Source: Enoplolaimus lenunculus
Lineage: Eukaryota; Nematoda; Enoplea; Enoplida; Thoracostomopsidae
NCBI GenBank assembly: GCA_030248215.1
Contig: JASANG010003027.1
Coordinates: 1-64,000 of the forward strand
Direction of reading: 5' to 3'
DNA: 64,000 nucleotides
Shown here: positions 9,546 to 22,500 of the stretch, piece by piece
Position numbering within the stretch: the first letter of the stretch is position 1
How the letters are laid out: every line of letters starts with the position of its first letter
The notes under the pieces: model-generated
Seen by the model: the letters and a program-made list of their open reading frames with translations, nothing else
The model's database searches: none
Told to the model about the DNA's origin: nothing
Translations under genes and position numbers: made by a program

Positions 9546-10552
9546 CTAAAATTTTAAAACCACCGTATCTTCATCGACAACATAAACACATGCGGTCGAT
9601 CCTTCTCGATGCGTCATTGGATGAACGAGTCGTGTTTGTATTGGTGGTATGAAATTTGCATATTGTTGTTGTTGTTGTTGTTGTTGCTCGTAGTCGCCAT
9701 CAAAAATCTCGACATCCGCTACCGGTTTGTCTTTGGTATATACTGGCATATATCGTCGATCTTGGTTTGCAAGCGACGCCTGATTGCGATGAAGACTCGC
9801 TGTGCCAGAAGACGCGTCTGTCGTAGCGGCAACATCAAAGGGTTGCACGCGCGGCAATGTTGATTGAAATCGTACTGTTGTCGCCGGTGACGTCATGCGA
9901 TTACGATGAGTCATCGAGTTGTTGCCACGTGACGCATTGGCACCCTTTGGTCTTGCCGCCACTGTCGAATACGGCAGCAGTGACTCTTCGGTCAACAAAG
10001 TTGTTGCGTGAAGTTGCCGGTGTTGTGAGTCATCTTCGTCGTCGTCGATGCTGATTTTATGTTGTTGTTGTTGTTGTTGTTGGTTTTTCAATACACTATA
10101 TTTGTGTTTATGTTGCGATAGTTGTTGTTGTTTTTGTTGAAACACATCGTCGACACCATCGTTATCATAATCGTCATTCAGTCCATCTCCATTATTATTA
10201 TTATTATTATTATTATTGTTGTTGTTGTTTCTATCGCCACTATTAACATTACGCTGCTGCTGTTGTTGTTGCTGTTTTTCTTGTTCATACGCTTGGATCA
10301 GTTGACAAGGCGATCGCAACGAAAAATATCCTGAGTTTTCGCCACCAGCGGTTGAAAATCGCATCTCGCCGCCTGCTGATCTGGTCAGTCCCGGCGGGAC
10401 GTCTCCGGTGAATCCGCCGCCGCTCCCCCCAGTTAAATCGCCGTTCATTTTTTGCCACGGAGGGCCGTTACGCAACGCGTTGCTCAACAATCCGAGGGTC
10501 GACGCCGCTGACAGGGAGTGGCATCGTCTTGAATGGCCGCTGACGTTGCCAC
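9546..10552 (-). CDS. EAAT coding exon 3 (low-complexity C-terminal tail)
   Basis: Encodes residues 654-987 and the stop TAG (9548-9546). The acceptor attatttcag and phase match the core exon donor, giving a Gly codon across the junction. The tail is cytoplasmic by topology. It contains a Gly-rich stretch, Q7 (746-752), N13 (761-773), Q7 (810-816), an Asp/Glu patch, Q8 (942-949), and ends DEDTVVLKF. The Gln and Asn runs are encoded by CAA- and AAT/AAC-rich repeats likely to vary in length between alleles. The conserved-looking final stretch argues that the frame is really translated. Confidence 0.82.
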
Positions 10553-13500
10553 CTGAAATAATGGTCGCTCGAATGCGTCTATCGGAAACAAAGAACTAAA
10601 GCTACCCACAGCCCTCAAAAGGGAACCACGACAATTCGTCGCCCGACAACTTGTCGACCCACCGGTGGTGATGCGAATTTTTATTTAGTCAACGATTCGT
10701 CGACCATCATTATGCTTATGCTTAAGGCTCGAATTACGTTTAAGAGTTTACTTAGATTTGTTCATAGGCTTTGAGACACTGTTGAGCGACAAGCTGTCGG
10801 TCGACAAACTGTCGATGATTCACCCAAAAGATATCTTGTCAAACCTGTCCACCCAAAAAGTGCCAGGTATATGACGAAGTAACTAACAGCTTGAGCTATT
10901 GTTCTGTTCATTTGAATATCACAGTTATAAATCTGGCAACGGTGTAGCCTAAATTTCATTTCGCTTCAATATAATTGGTTGAAAAAATATTTCTTTCTGT
11001 TGATCGAAACTTGCGATCAGCCGTTGTGAGTCAAAACAACGAAAATGTTGATGAGACAGGTGCGAACGAAAAACAAGATGCACTTTTAGTCGCAAGACAA
11101 AATGCTAAGTTTCAGGGTACCGCAAGACAAAATGCTAAGTTTCAGGGTACCAGGTGGCTAAAAATGAGTCCGATTAACAAATATCGCTTGTTAATGACTT
11201 GGACCCTGGTTATACCTTAGTATAAAAAATTAGGCCCCTTGTTACTTTAAGGGGCGTCAAGGTTTCTGGTGGGTCTATAAAAGAGTAGGTTTAGATTCTA
11301 GATTACATTTTTTTTGCATAAGCTTAGGCTTTAGGCTTAGGAACACACTCTTGCAACGCTTTAGGCTTTGGCGCAGGCTTAGAAATACGCTTAATCTACT
11401 GTTACGCCCCTCAAAGTAACATTGGCCAAAATTTAATATTTCCTCGTTCGGAGAAAGAACGATCGTGATTTGAACTGCCGACCCCCAATATCGCCTCACG
11501 AAATCCACAACTTAGGCCCATATTCTCAAATGTGTATAGCAACTATCATCAGTGAGTAATAGGTTTTCAACCGCAATAACTATTACAGTTGTTCAAAACT
11601 CAAAATTGATACAAGAGTAAGAGCAAATCATACGCGGAAAATGTGCTCAATTTTGAACCTCAGCATTCACTGATTCGAAAGTTACAAGACCTATCACCAA
11701 CTGATGATCGATGGCTGCACACATATGACAATACTGGATCGTACCTGCTGCAATATGCGCTGGATTTTCGCAATCAAACAGTGAACCCGTTGCGCCAGCG
11801 GTCATATCGTTAATCTCCTTCAAGTTAACATCTTGCAAGCCACCAGGGCACTCCAGGGTCATTTCTTCTGGATTCGGCAACTGCGATGCGTCGACCGCAC
11901 CCTCAGATTGCAATTTAGCTTCACAAAGCTTCGACACGATCGCCGCTCCAACGGCATCGCCTAATACGTTTATCATCGTTCGAAATCGATCTAAAAACCA
12001 ATCAACCGGTATAATTAGGGTACAAGCGGACGCATCAAGGCCTACCGACATTAGGACCATTGTCATAGTAATGATACCCGCAGACGGCATCGACGCTGCA
12101 GCCATTCCTGCCAGGGTCGCACTCAGATCGATCATTAAAATGTCATTGATCGACAAATCGACCCCCAGTCTTTGAGCTATGTAAATCACCGCTACCGCTT
12201 CGTACATAATTGTACCGTCCATATTAATTGTCGTTCCGAGTGGGAGCATAAATCGAGTGACCCTTGGATCAATATTATTCCCTGATTCCAGACACCGGAT
12301 CGTACACGGCAGGGTAGCGGTACTCGACGCCGTACCCATAGCACACATTAGCGCTTGAAGCATATTCGACGCAAACGATGTCGGACTGCGACGGGTAAAA
12401 ATGTACAACAAAAACGGAAGAATGAATACCCCGTGAATAAATAAACCGATCATAATCGTGACGACGTATAAGCTTAGCCAAGACAACGATTCCAGAAGTT
12501 CATTTTCGCTTGCAATCTGTGACGCAATCAGCGACATGATCCCAAACGGCGACAGCCACATCACTATCGATACAAGATAGACCATCGTTCGACGGAGCGA
12601 ATGAAACATATCGGCCAGGACTGACGCTTCCGGTCCTAAATTACGGACTGCAATGCCGAACAAAATCGAAAACACGATCAGGCCAAGAATGTTTGTGCCC
12701 GGTTGTTCTTTGATGACGCCTGTACTCACCATGACGGTTTGATTGGTGCCGTTGACCAGCCGGTATTCAGCTGGATCTGACGGTTTTGGCTCCCATTTCA
12801 TCGTTTCTCGCTGGTACGTTGCCTGAACGATATTTTCGGGTATTAAATTACGAAGCAAATCCAAAAACGAATCCAGCAATTTGAGAGATCCGCGAGATTT
12901 GAGTTTTTCAGCGGCGACGCTGGTGGGATCGGTGAATTTCTTCGCCACTTCACGCTTGTGAAGACCAGGTTTAATGATCAGCGTAAGGATGGTGCCTACC
13001 AACACGGCGATTAAACTTGTGATCACATAGTACGCCAACGAAAGCCCGGCGAGCCATTTCGCAGCTTTGCTATTCAACGAAGTGATACTCGACACGTTAC
13101 TTGCAATCACCATTGGAATAATTAACATTTTGAGCATTCGTAAGAACAAATCGCCTGGAAATTGAAGATAAATCAGCTCACGATTGGTTAATTTTCGTCC
13201 ATGGAAGTACGAATTTAAGCTTAGGCCAATACCTGAGCCTAAAATAACGGCGACAAGGGTAAATAGCAGTAGCAAGTTTTCCGGCCGGATCCGGGAACAC
13301 ACCAGGCGAGGTAAGGCGCGTTCTTTGGCGCAACGCCGTAGACGATTCATTCGGGCGCTCATCAGGTCACGGTGTCGGCCTGAAATTAAATAATAGTTAG
13401 TGTTTATTGCAAAATGTACAATATCTTTCAATAATAAGTACACTGCAAGAAATGGTGCGTCAAATTGACTCTCTCCGAAATAAGCTTTTCCTGACTACAC

Positions 13501-16500
13501 CAACTAAGTCAAAATTCGACTATGTCTGAGTCAATTTGACTCACCATTTTTTGCAGTGTACGTTTCGCAAACCGGTGTAATATGAAACTTTATTCATCAT
13601 AAATATGAACCACTCCAGGTCATATGTTTATGCCAAACTTGTTCGTGATACCGGATTATGCGTGTTTCAAGTTAGCTTATATAAATGTAAACAAGCTACT
13701 ATACGTTTCGTTCCCGTAGCCCAAGCGGTAATTCAGTCCAATTCCAAATTGGGTTCATCAAGAGCGAGGAAATGTCTAATCTCGAGCAAAAGTCAACATT
13801 GAATTTAAGCCAAACTGAAACGTTTTCGCAAAAATTGATTCCTGGCAACTACTCTACAAAAAATGGTGAGTGAAATTGAATCTTTCCGAAATAGGCTTTT
13901 CCTGACTACACGAATTGAGTCAAAATTCGATTCCGCCAGAGTCAAAAACAATTCACTGACTCGCTCAGTGAGTCGAATTTGACTCAGTTTGTGTAGTCAG
14001 GAAAAGCCTATTACAGAGAGCGTCAATTTGACTCAATATTTTTTGCAGTGTAAGATGTTTCACGTATAACAGCAAATACTTGACTTTTCTAAAAGTTTGA
14101 AGCTATTTTAGTAGATACAGTTCACCGGTCTGAAACACTTTTCTAAACAAGGATAAAGCTCAGGCCATAAAGTAAAGGCTTAGAAAACGTTTAGGCTTTA
14201 AGGATGCCTTTTCGTAAATCTAAGCCTAAACCTAAAAGTCTAAGTTTGTGGGGAAAGTGTACCATAACATTGGCGTAGCCAGGTTGATGGAAAACGGGTT
14301 GCGTTCCATAAATTTCAAAAAGGGGTTTCTTGCGCTGGAAAACGAAACCGTAACTGAAAACACCTGCGCAATAATCTCAAAGAGGGACTGTGGAAACCTA
14401 AAAACCGACCTGGTTATTAGGCCCGCGGCCAGCTCATCTTGCCAGGGCTGCTTATTAAATTTTCAGGATGGGCATACAAGGGTTTTCGATGACTTACAAG
14501 CAAGATTGAAAATTTTCCACACTAAAAAATGGTGAGTCAAATTGACTCTCCCCGAAATAAGCTTGTCCGAACTCCTAAACTGAGTCAAAATTCGACTCCG
14601 CCAGAGTCAAATTTGACTCATAGAGCGACTCATTAAGTCGAATTTGACTCCAGCGCAGTCAAATTTTGACTCAGTTCGGGTAGTCCGGAAAAGGCTATTT
14701 CGGTGAGAGTCAATTTGACTCACCTTTCTTGCAGTGTACGAGCGGCGCAAAGTTTTTCCACGGTGGCTGAAGTCACCCTGGCCCGATCTGGCTACGGACC
14801 CGGTTTCTACGGCGTTTTACAAGAACCTAATTTACTTTTTGTTGGCACAGAATAGACACGAATAAGATCAACTTCACTGGCTCGTGATTCGTTCATTTAA
14901 AAGTCGAAAAATACAACAACAACAACAACAAAACAAAGAAAAACTGTCGATATAAAATAATGCTTTATTTAAGTATTATAGTCTTATATATCTTCATAGA
15001 TTAATCTGAGTTGACGTAGCCGGAACCGGAAGTACTGATTAAGAAAAATCAACCAACAAGTGTTTGAATCTGGTTGAAATAGTAATATTAAATTATATAA
15101 AAATTCTGAAACATAAACGTAATATCATAACTTTTGAACGGTATTTTGCAAGTTTTAGGCAATTTTTGTAGTTTTTACACTAAATAAATTTACGTAAGTC
15201 AGAGAATGTAGCATTTCTTGACAACAGCCCACAACAACTACTGGAACGCAAACTGATTCTGATTGGATGATGTGAAAAAACTAAATCAAGGTTTCGGTTG
15301 CTAACGGTTTAGCTGGACAGATTTTAGTACAGGTTTGTTGCAAATCGGTGCTGACCTGAATAAGAGGGGCAAGGCTGATTCGCTTCTCCAGAGCGTATGG
15401 TGTATAGTTTAAGTTGGCTACTTCAGAAATCACAAGGAAACATTTACGCAATCTAATTAGGATAATTGAATTAGGGTAATTGACGTTTAGAACTAATTAG
15501 TAATTTTGAACTGTATCAATTTTGCAGACTCTAATTGGAAAATAGTCGCGTATTGATTCATATCGAAAATATTGACCCCGGACTCTTTATCCTCGTCTTA
15601 TTCCGGTCACTACAGTATCATTGAGCGTTAATTTGTTCAATAGTTGGTTGACTGTTCTAAACAATATTATTAATAAGAATGTTTATTATTTTGATACATT
15701 GGAAGCCAGTTGGAAGAAACAATGTGTAAAAATTATAGATGAATGAATTTTAAAAAACTAAACAATTATTGTTGAAACCAGACAGTGTTCAAACCTGAAC
15801 GCCACCAGAGACCGAATTATTTTTGAAAACAAGCCGATTTACAGACAGAACGAAAAACAGGGTGAAAAATTACGAACCCAAACAAGACACAACCGCTTCA
15901 AGTATATTCCAGGTTCTAATCTAAGGAAAATTTTACCGTGCCAAAGCTTCGAATAACTAAAATAAAAGCATAAACACAATGCTAGCTTGTAAGCTTAATC
16001 GTAAGGCTAAGCTTCAAACGAAAACTTATGTTATCCTAAGGTGAGTCTAAAATACGGCAGAAGACATACAACGCTATTTCGCGAGGAATAGTAGCGTGTA
16101 CTTCGAACACGAACAGTAGTTTAACACCGCTCGTCTATATAATTAAAGCTCGAACGCACCACATACGTATTTTGGCAATGTTCCAGTTGACATATATATT
16201 TTGGACACTGTTCCAGGTGATTTTGTATACGTATACGAATTAATATAAAGAGTAATAAATGACACTGTATACGCAAACGGATTTATCGTACGTCCGTCAA
16301 AAAGGTGGGATACATTCCTTAACGAAATTTTTTGAGTCACAAGCAAACATCGCAATTTTAGCAAATCTAAATAACGCTGAATGGATTTTAGCAGTTTTTT
16401 TCGCTCCAACCATCGCCTTCAAGGCCCACGTTACTTTAACGGGCGTCCAGGTTTCTGATGGGTCTATAAAAAAGAATGGGTTTACATTCTTGATTACATT

Positions 16501-19500
16501 TTTTGCTTAGCCTTAGGCTTAGGCTTAGGCTTACGCTATTTTTTGCTTGGGTTAGGCTTACGCTTCATTTTTGCAACGCTTAGGCTTAGGTTTAGGTTTA
16601 GAAATACGCTTAATCTACAGTTACGCCCCTAAAAATAGAATTTATATCTTTGTCAAATGAAATCTTGGCTACACCATTGACCACAGATCAGCGGAAAAAT
16701 ATTTTTTTCCAATTGGGTTCATATTTCAATCACGTATCTGGTTAGTATTTAGTTTGCAGATTTGCTTTTACGACTTTGCCAAACCTGACAATTTCGATCA
16801 GGCACAACATATAAAACCAGGGTCGCTCATCATGAATCGAAACCAGAAACAAACTATTGCTCAAATACCAGCACACTCGACGACGAGTACACGTGACCTG
16901 ATTATCAATGAAGGCTAACCCGTGCCAAAGCAGGTGGCAATGGTTTAAATTTTATTTCCGGGGGATGAAAGCATTGTTATTACTTCTTTTTTTGCGAACG
17001 AGGGTAGCGAACAACAAATTTTTGGAATAATTGTAAACCGCAACTCATTTTAAAACCTGTACCAGTCCATTTGTCTCGTTTTTAAAATGTTTTGTAAGCG
17101 ATATATCACCCTGTTCCTTTATATTTAAATCGTTAGTATTATTACAGTAGCTCATGCCTAATAAGACATAAGCAGGTAGACTCGAAGTACTGTTTCATAC
17201 TCCATCTTTTGACGGATTTGAATTGAAAATTTTAATTTTCCCCACGGGTGTCAACGGCGGCTTAAAATTGTAACATTCGCGGGTGCGTTTTTGAAATCTT
17301 ACTTAAGTATTTACTTAAAATTGGTAGTACTGGGCACGGTGTAACCGGAATACTGATTCCGACTTAGAATTCATATTTAAAACGAGTTTCGATTCTGAGA
17401 TTGCACAATCAATCGAAATGAGACACTTTGAAATGTTAACATTTTAATTCTACTTGTTGTGATATGTTGCATACAAATTGTCTCGTGCTTAACATCAAAA
17501 CATACAAAACCACCGTTTTATTTTTAAAATAACAATAATTGATTGTAGTTTAGCTTTATAGAATCACTAAATCAGGAGTAAACAGCGTCATGTAGAACTT
17601 TACATGCAAGAGTAGCGAACCAGAATGTTTTTTGGCCTCAAAATTCGGAATATTATTTTAAAACCTAATAAATGTATTTTTCTGCTCCAGAAATTTAGGG
17701 AAATTTATTCCCATGTTGCCTTTGCGTACGGCCCAGCTTTTGATAATATGGTAAATTCTAATCGAGATTCATATGTCACGCTTTGTGCACATATATATAA
17801 ATATATATGTATATATGTATGTAATGTATGTATGCATATATGGTCGAACGAGTATTGCCTCCGCCTACCAACAAAACCCCAATACTTAATTTGAATTTCT
17901 TTTGAATAAAATTTGACAAAATTCGTAAAAACAAAGAAATGAAAATATTTTCAGTTAAACAGACTTGGTTTCACTTTGAAATTCTTTCTGTCACCATATT
18001 CAACACATGCAAGCTTTTGATGTAAGAATTTGCAGCTGCAACTTGCACTTGCAAGTTTTGTCCAAAATCCCGTTCAAAAAATTTGCAGCTGCAAATAATT
18101 CATTAAAAATCACTGATAGGAATTTAGTCCACAAGGGGGAACAATTATGCAAGTGAACTGAATTTATTGCAGCCGCTTTCTCATTGACTGATGAAAAAAT
18201 GCATGTTCTGCGTGAAATTTACAACTGCAACTTCTCGCAGCAAAATATTGCACGTATGAATAGAGGTTTAAGCAATCAATTGCGTCAAAAAATGCTATTT
18301 TAAACACTTTTCACATTGTTGAATATTGCAGCGTTCAAAACGCATTTGTATTAAGCAGACAAACTCTAAAATGAATCGTTAGTGTAGAAAAACGCTATTG
18401 CACTCAAATCAAAATGCGAATGTAAACGCTTTTCAGCGATTGTCAAAACGCTATTTTGCCATCAATATAAACTGTTAGCAAAATTGTAAGTTTTACAAGA
18501 TTTCTTAGCTAAAAATATTTGACTTAATCACAACAGGCGATCCCAATATCAATATCTTACGCCTATCCCTGGATACATTCCTAGGTAACTGTTTACTGTC
18601 TCCACAATAGTGCAAGTTTGATAGAAGGCATGCTGTAGTGCTTGGAATAACAGGTGGGAAGTAATAAGTGTCTGGTTCGCTATTTTGAATCTCAATCAAT
18701 AGAAGTCTATTCCGTTGTGGAGTTCGGAAATGAATATATAGAATCCAAAATTAATAATTAAACCATAAACGTCAACTAGTAATCTGTAGTTGCATACATG
18801 CGCAAATCTCTTAAAATACACTGTGTTTTCGCATTTAAAAGGATTTGTTCAAGCAAGTCTGAACAATAGTCTGCGCGGATCCGATAGGAACGATGGTCCT
18901 CGGGATCCACCGTCCGCAGAGGAAAATACGCGCCCATTTAATGCCAGCCTGATTAAGACAATATGCAAATTACATACATATTAAAATATTACGCATAAAG
19001 CAAACAAGCTTCGTTTTATAGAATAACAACACAAAGAAAAAGTAAACAACAATCTTCTATCTTCAGAATTTTCCACTTAAAGTTATACAAGCAAATTTGC
19101 ATACGGAAATACAAATTTGCTGGAACGCTGACCAAAATACGTATGTGGGGCGTTCCAGCATTAATATATAGGTTACCCTAATTAGCATACGTAAATGTTT
19201 CCTGAACCAAATAGGTTCAAGAATATCATTCATTACTGAAATATGTTACTTATATTTTTTAGCATACTCAAGAATGTAATGAATGCAAGCCATTGAAAAT
19301 GGCTTGCATAAGTAAAAACGTTTTAGTTTAAACAACACTGGACACTATCGATTTAACAAGAGTGTGCAACTGGGCACATCCTGTGTAAAAATGAATGTAC
19401 CCGGAACGCGTTGCGTTTTTGGAAGAGCCCACCTTTCTTTAGTTGGGTGTACAACCGATACGAACCATGACACTTTAGGTATGCGACGTCAAATATGGTC

Positions 19501-22500
19501 CCTTTATAGTTTAATTTAGGGGTAATCATGCGATCGCGACCCCCATCTGAACTAACGGGACGTCGGCCTGATAACGCAACGCCCGGTGGTACATTTTGTA
19601 CCATATAGGACCTCTAGAGATGCACACTCTTCTCATTATACACTCTTGGTTTAAACGGCTGGAAATAGATTGAAAAATAAAAAACAGTCCGGATCCGAAG
19701 AGCAAGAGTGGCGGTTCTCTATAGCGGCGAAACAAATATTAGTCACCCCCACGTCTTATTCGATTCACCACAGTACGCCACCTGACATCGCTGTTTAATG
19801 TTTTTCTTTAATAGCGTAAACCATAGCCAAACGTTAAAATTAATCCTAAGCCAAAACCAAAAGCAAAACCTGAGCCCAAGTCCTTGTCTAAGACTAAGCT
19901 AAAAGCAACCCCTAAACCTATTTTATTAAAAGTAGCCGATTACGGGCCCGCAGCCAAGGCGGGGCCAGGGGGTAAGCCCCCCTGGAAAAACTTTGCCCCC
20001 TCCCTTGAAAATTCTCTACCTTGCTTGTAACTCATTAAAAGCCCTTGAATGCCCCTCCTCAGAAATTTTTAGCCCCCTCACAGCAAGGTGAGCTGGTTAC
20101 GTGCCTGAGTCGTTATATGAGAGGAGAGCTAGTGGGAGTACAGTAAACAAATAATACCCATTCTTATGCCATATTTAGCTGGTTCTAGGCAATGTTAACC
20201 TAAAATCAATTGCCATTTATACTCATTAACTAAATCGTATTTACGATAGTAGAATTGTATTAATATTCCTATTGAAACCAGGTTTGTTCGCCAGTAGACA
20301 GATTTGATATTAATACATAATTAAAACAAAAACAAATTGAACAGATATTTACGATTGTGGCGGATTTGAAGAAACAGGAGATCATAAGTTGGTAAACAGG
20401 AGATCACAAGTTGGTAAACAGGAGATCACAAGCTGGTAAACAGGAGATCACAAGTTGGTAAACAGGAGATCACATGTTGGTAAACAGGAGATCACAAGTT
20501 GGTAAACAGGAGATCACAAGTTGGTAAACAGGAGATCACAAGTTGGTAAACAGGAGATCACAAGCTGGTAAACAGGAGATCACAAGTTGGTAAACAGGAG
20601 ATCACAAGTTGGTAAACAGGAAATCACAAGTTGGTAAACAGGAGATCATAAGTTGGTAAACAGGAGATCACAAGTTGGTAAACAGGAAATCACAAGTTGG
20701 TAATTACGGAAGTTACATGCTTGTTTGAAACCACACATTGGACGGAAGGGTGTTCTCACGTAGCCAATAAACGCTCCCTGGTTCCAGCATCGGCCCATGG
20801 TCATCGAGGTTCACTCTTCAGGTTCCTGTTGTAAACATTTGCCCCTGCTTGTAAATTAAAAAATTTCGTATAAACCAAATATGTTTGTGCCCATTGAATA
20901 TGTTTGACAAACCACGTAACCTCAACTGTAGAGACCCGAATAAGAATGAGGACTGATATTTATTTGGCCTCTCCAGAGGGTACCCCCTGTTATTCGGTTA
21001 CGGACTGTTATTTATTTTTAACCCGCCCTTCATTACTGATATATAAGGCATTGCAAACTAACCGTTGAATTAAACGTTTTTGACTTGCGTCAAAAGCTTG
21101 AGCGATAATGCAAGGTTATACTTTGAAATGTTACTTTCAAAACTCAAGTACAGTTTAAAGTTTCGAACTCAAGTTTATTTAGGTCCTTAGGGATAATTGA
21201 CATTTATGGACTATAATTAGAGTTTATGGACTCTATCTGCTTACTGACTCTTATTAGGGATGCGGACTCCTATTGATAACAACTCAAAATGGAACCCCCC
21301 TTTATTACACCATCTTCATCGGGTCACTAGAGTACAGGTTTTACAATACATTTTCAAGTTAAACGCAATCATATTGCCGATTCGAGGTTGTCAAAAACAT
21401 GATTTCTGTCTGATGATAGTTGTGCTATACACATTTGAGAATACGGGCACTTAGAATTCACAGCAATTTCAAAATACGTTTTTATTTTCAATTTCGATGT
21501 TAATATTAACAAAATACACAATCGTTTCTGTTCTAAAACCCTAAACATTGACTGATGCCATTAAGAAAACTAATTTGAGGCTCCTGTCCTTCTCGAATGG
21601 GGCCAAAAAGTACCGACGTATGCGCCATCAAAATAGTTTTTTGGTTCCACAAAAAACAACATTTTGCCCATCTAAACTACACGGTGTGTCTACGCGGGGT
21701 GTCAACAGCGCTGTTTGGTAAATCTCTTAGTGACACTCGCTGAGAAAATGCTAATGAAATTTAGACCGAATTTTCTACGAACCAAACTGAATTTTACAAC
21801 CTCGCCAAGAATAATGGACAGGTTTGTTTGTGGTACTCGACGACACAGTTGGTAACTTTGCTGGGTAGGAAAAAATGTTTGAAAATTGGTGACGAATGCG
21901 TGCCGAGATTGGTGGGTCGGAAGAAATTGTTTCCGAGACTGGAAAACATATTTCTAAGAGTGGCGCTATACTTGTCGTGCAGCGCCGTCCGGTGCCGTCC
22001 ATCATCACAGTCGTCACCATACGGTATCGTACGTGGGTAATTGATGTACGATACTGCACGATGGCGTGCAGCGCATGACGTCATCAAAAGTATAGCGTCA
22101 TCCTAAGAAGTTTTTAAAGTAAAACCTTAAATTGATTCTACGGGTCGGCTTGCAATTTAATAAAAGCAAACAATTCAAGTTACACTGAAAAGCTGAGAAT
22201 TGGCAATAATATTTGTTGTGCGATTTTATTATAAGATGCTCCGGTCAGGACTGAAGCAACCAAACCCCATACCCCCTCCATTTGGGGTGACCTCACACCA
22301 ATCGTTCCCCCTCGCTGACCGGTTGAAACAAAAACCGCCGAAGTTTCAAAATGCGTCAAGCTTCTCGCTCGGTTCGTTTGAGTCTTTTCGTCACTATTTT
22401 ACCTTGGCGTGATTGTTTTAATGACTTCGCACAGAAGGGGACAAATTTCATTAATTTGGGGCTGACCCCTTCTTCCTGACCTCTTTCTAGGTACAGGCGG

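Larger units (their letters stand above)
10553..11744 (-). other. EAAT intron 2
   Basis: Mostly repeats: a family B element (11233-11427), a family F element (about 11516-11737) that reaches within about 8 bp of the splice donor, and a perfect 30-bp tandem duplication at about 11089-11148 (unit containing AAATGCTAAGTTTCAGGGT). Nothing coding is seen in the remaining sequence. Confidence 0.75.

Noticed and set aside
20372-20702. CRISPR-like array
   Set aside because: Units are contiguous 22-bp repeats with no unique spacers, in a eukaryotic intron.
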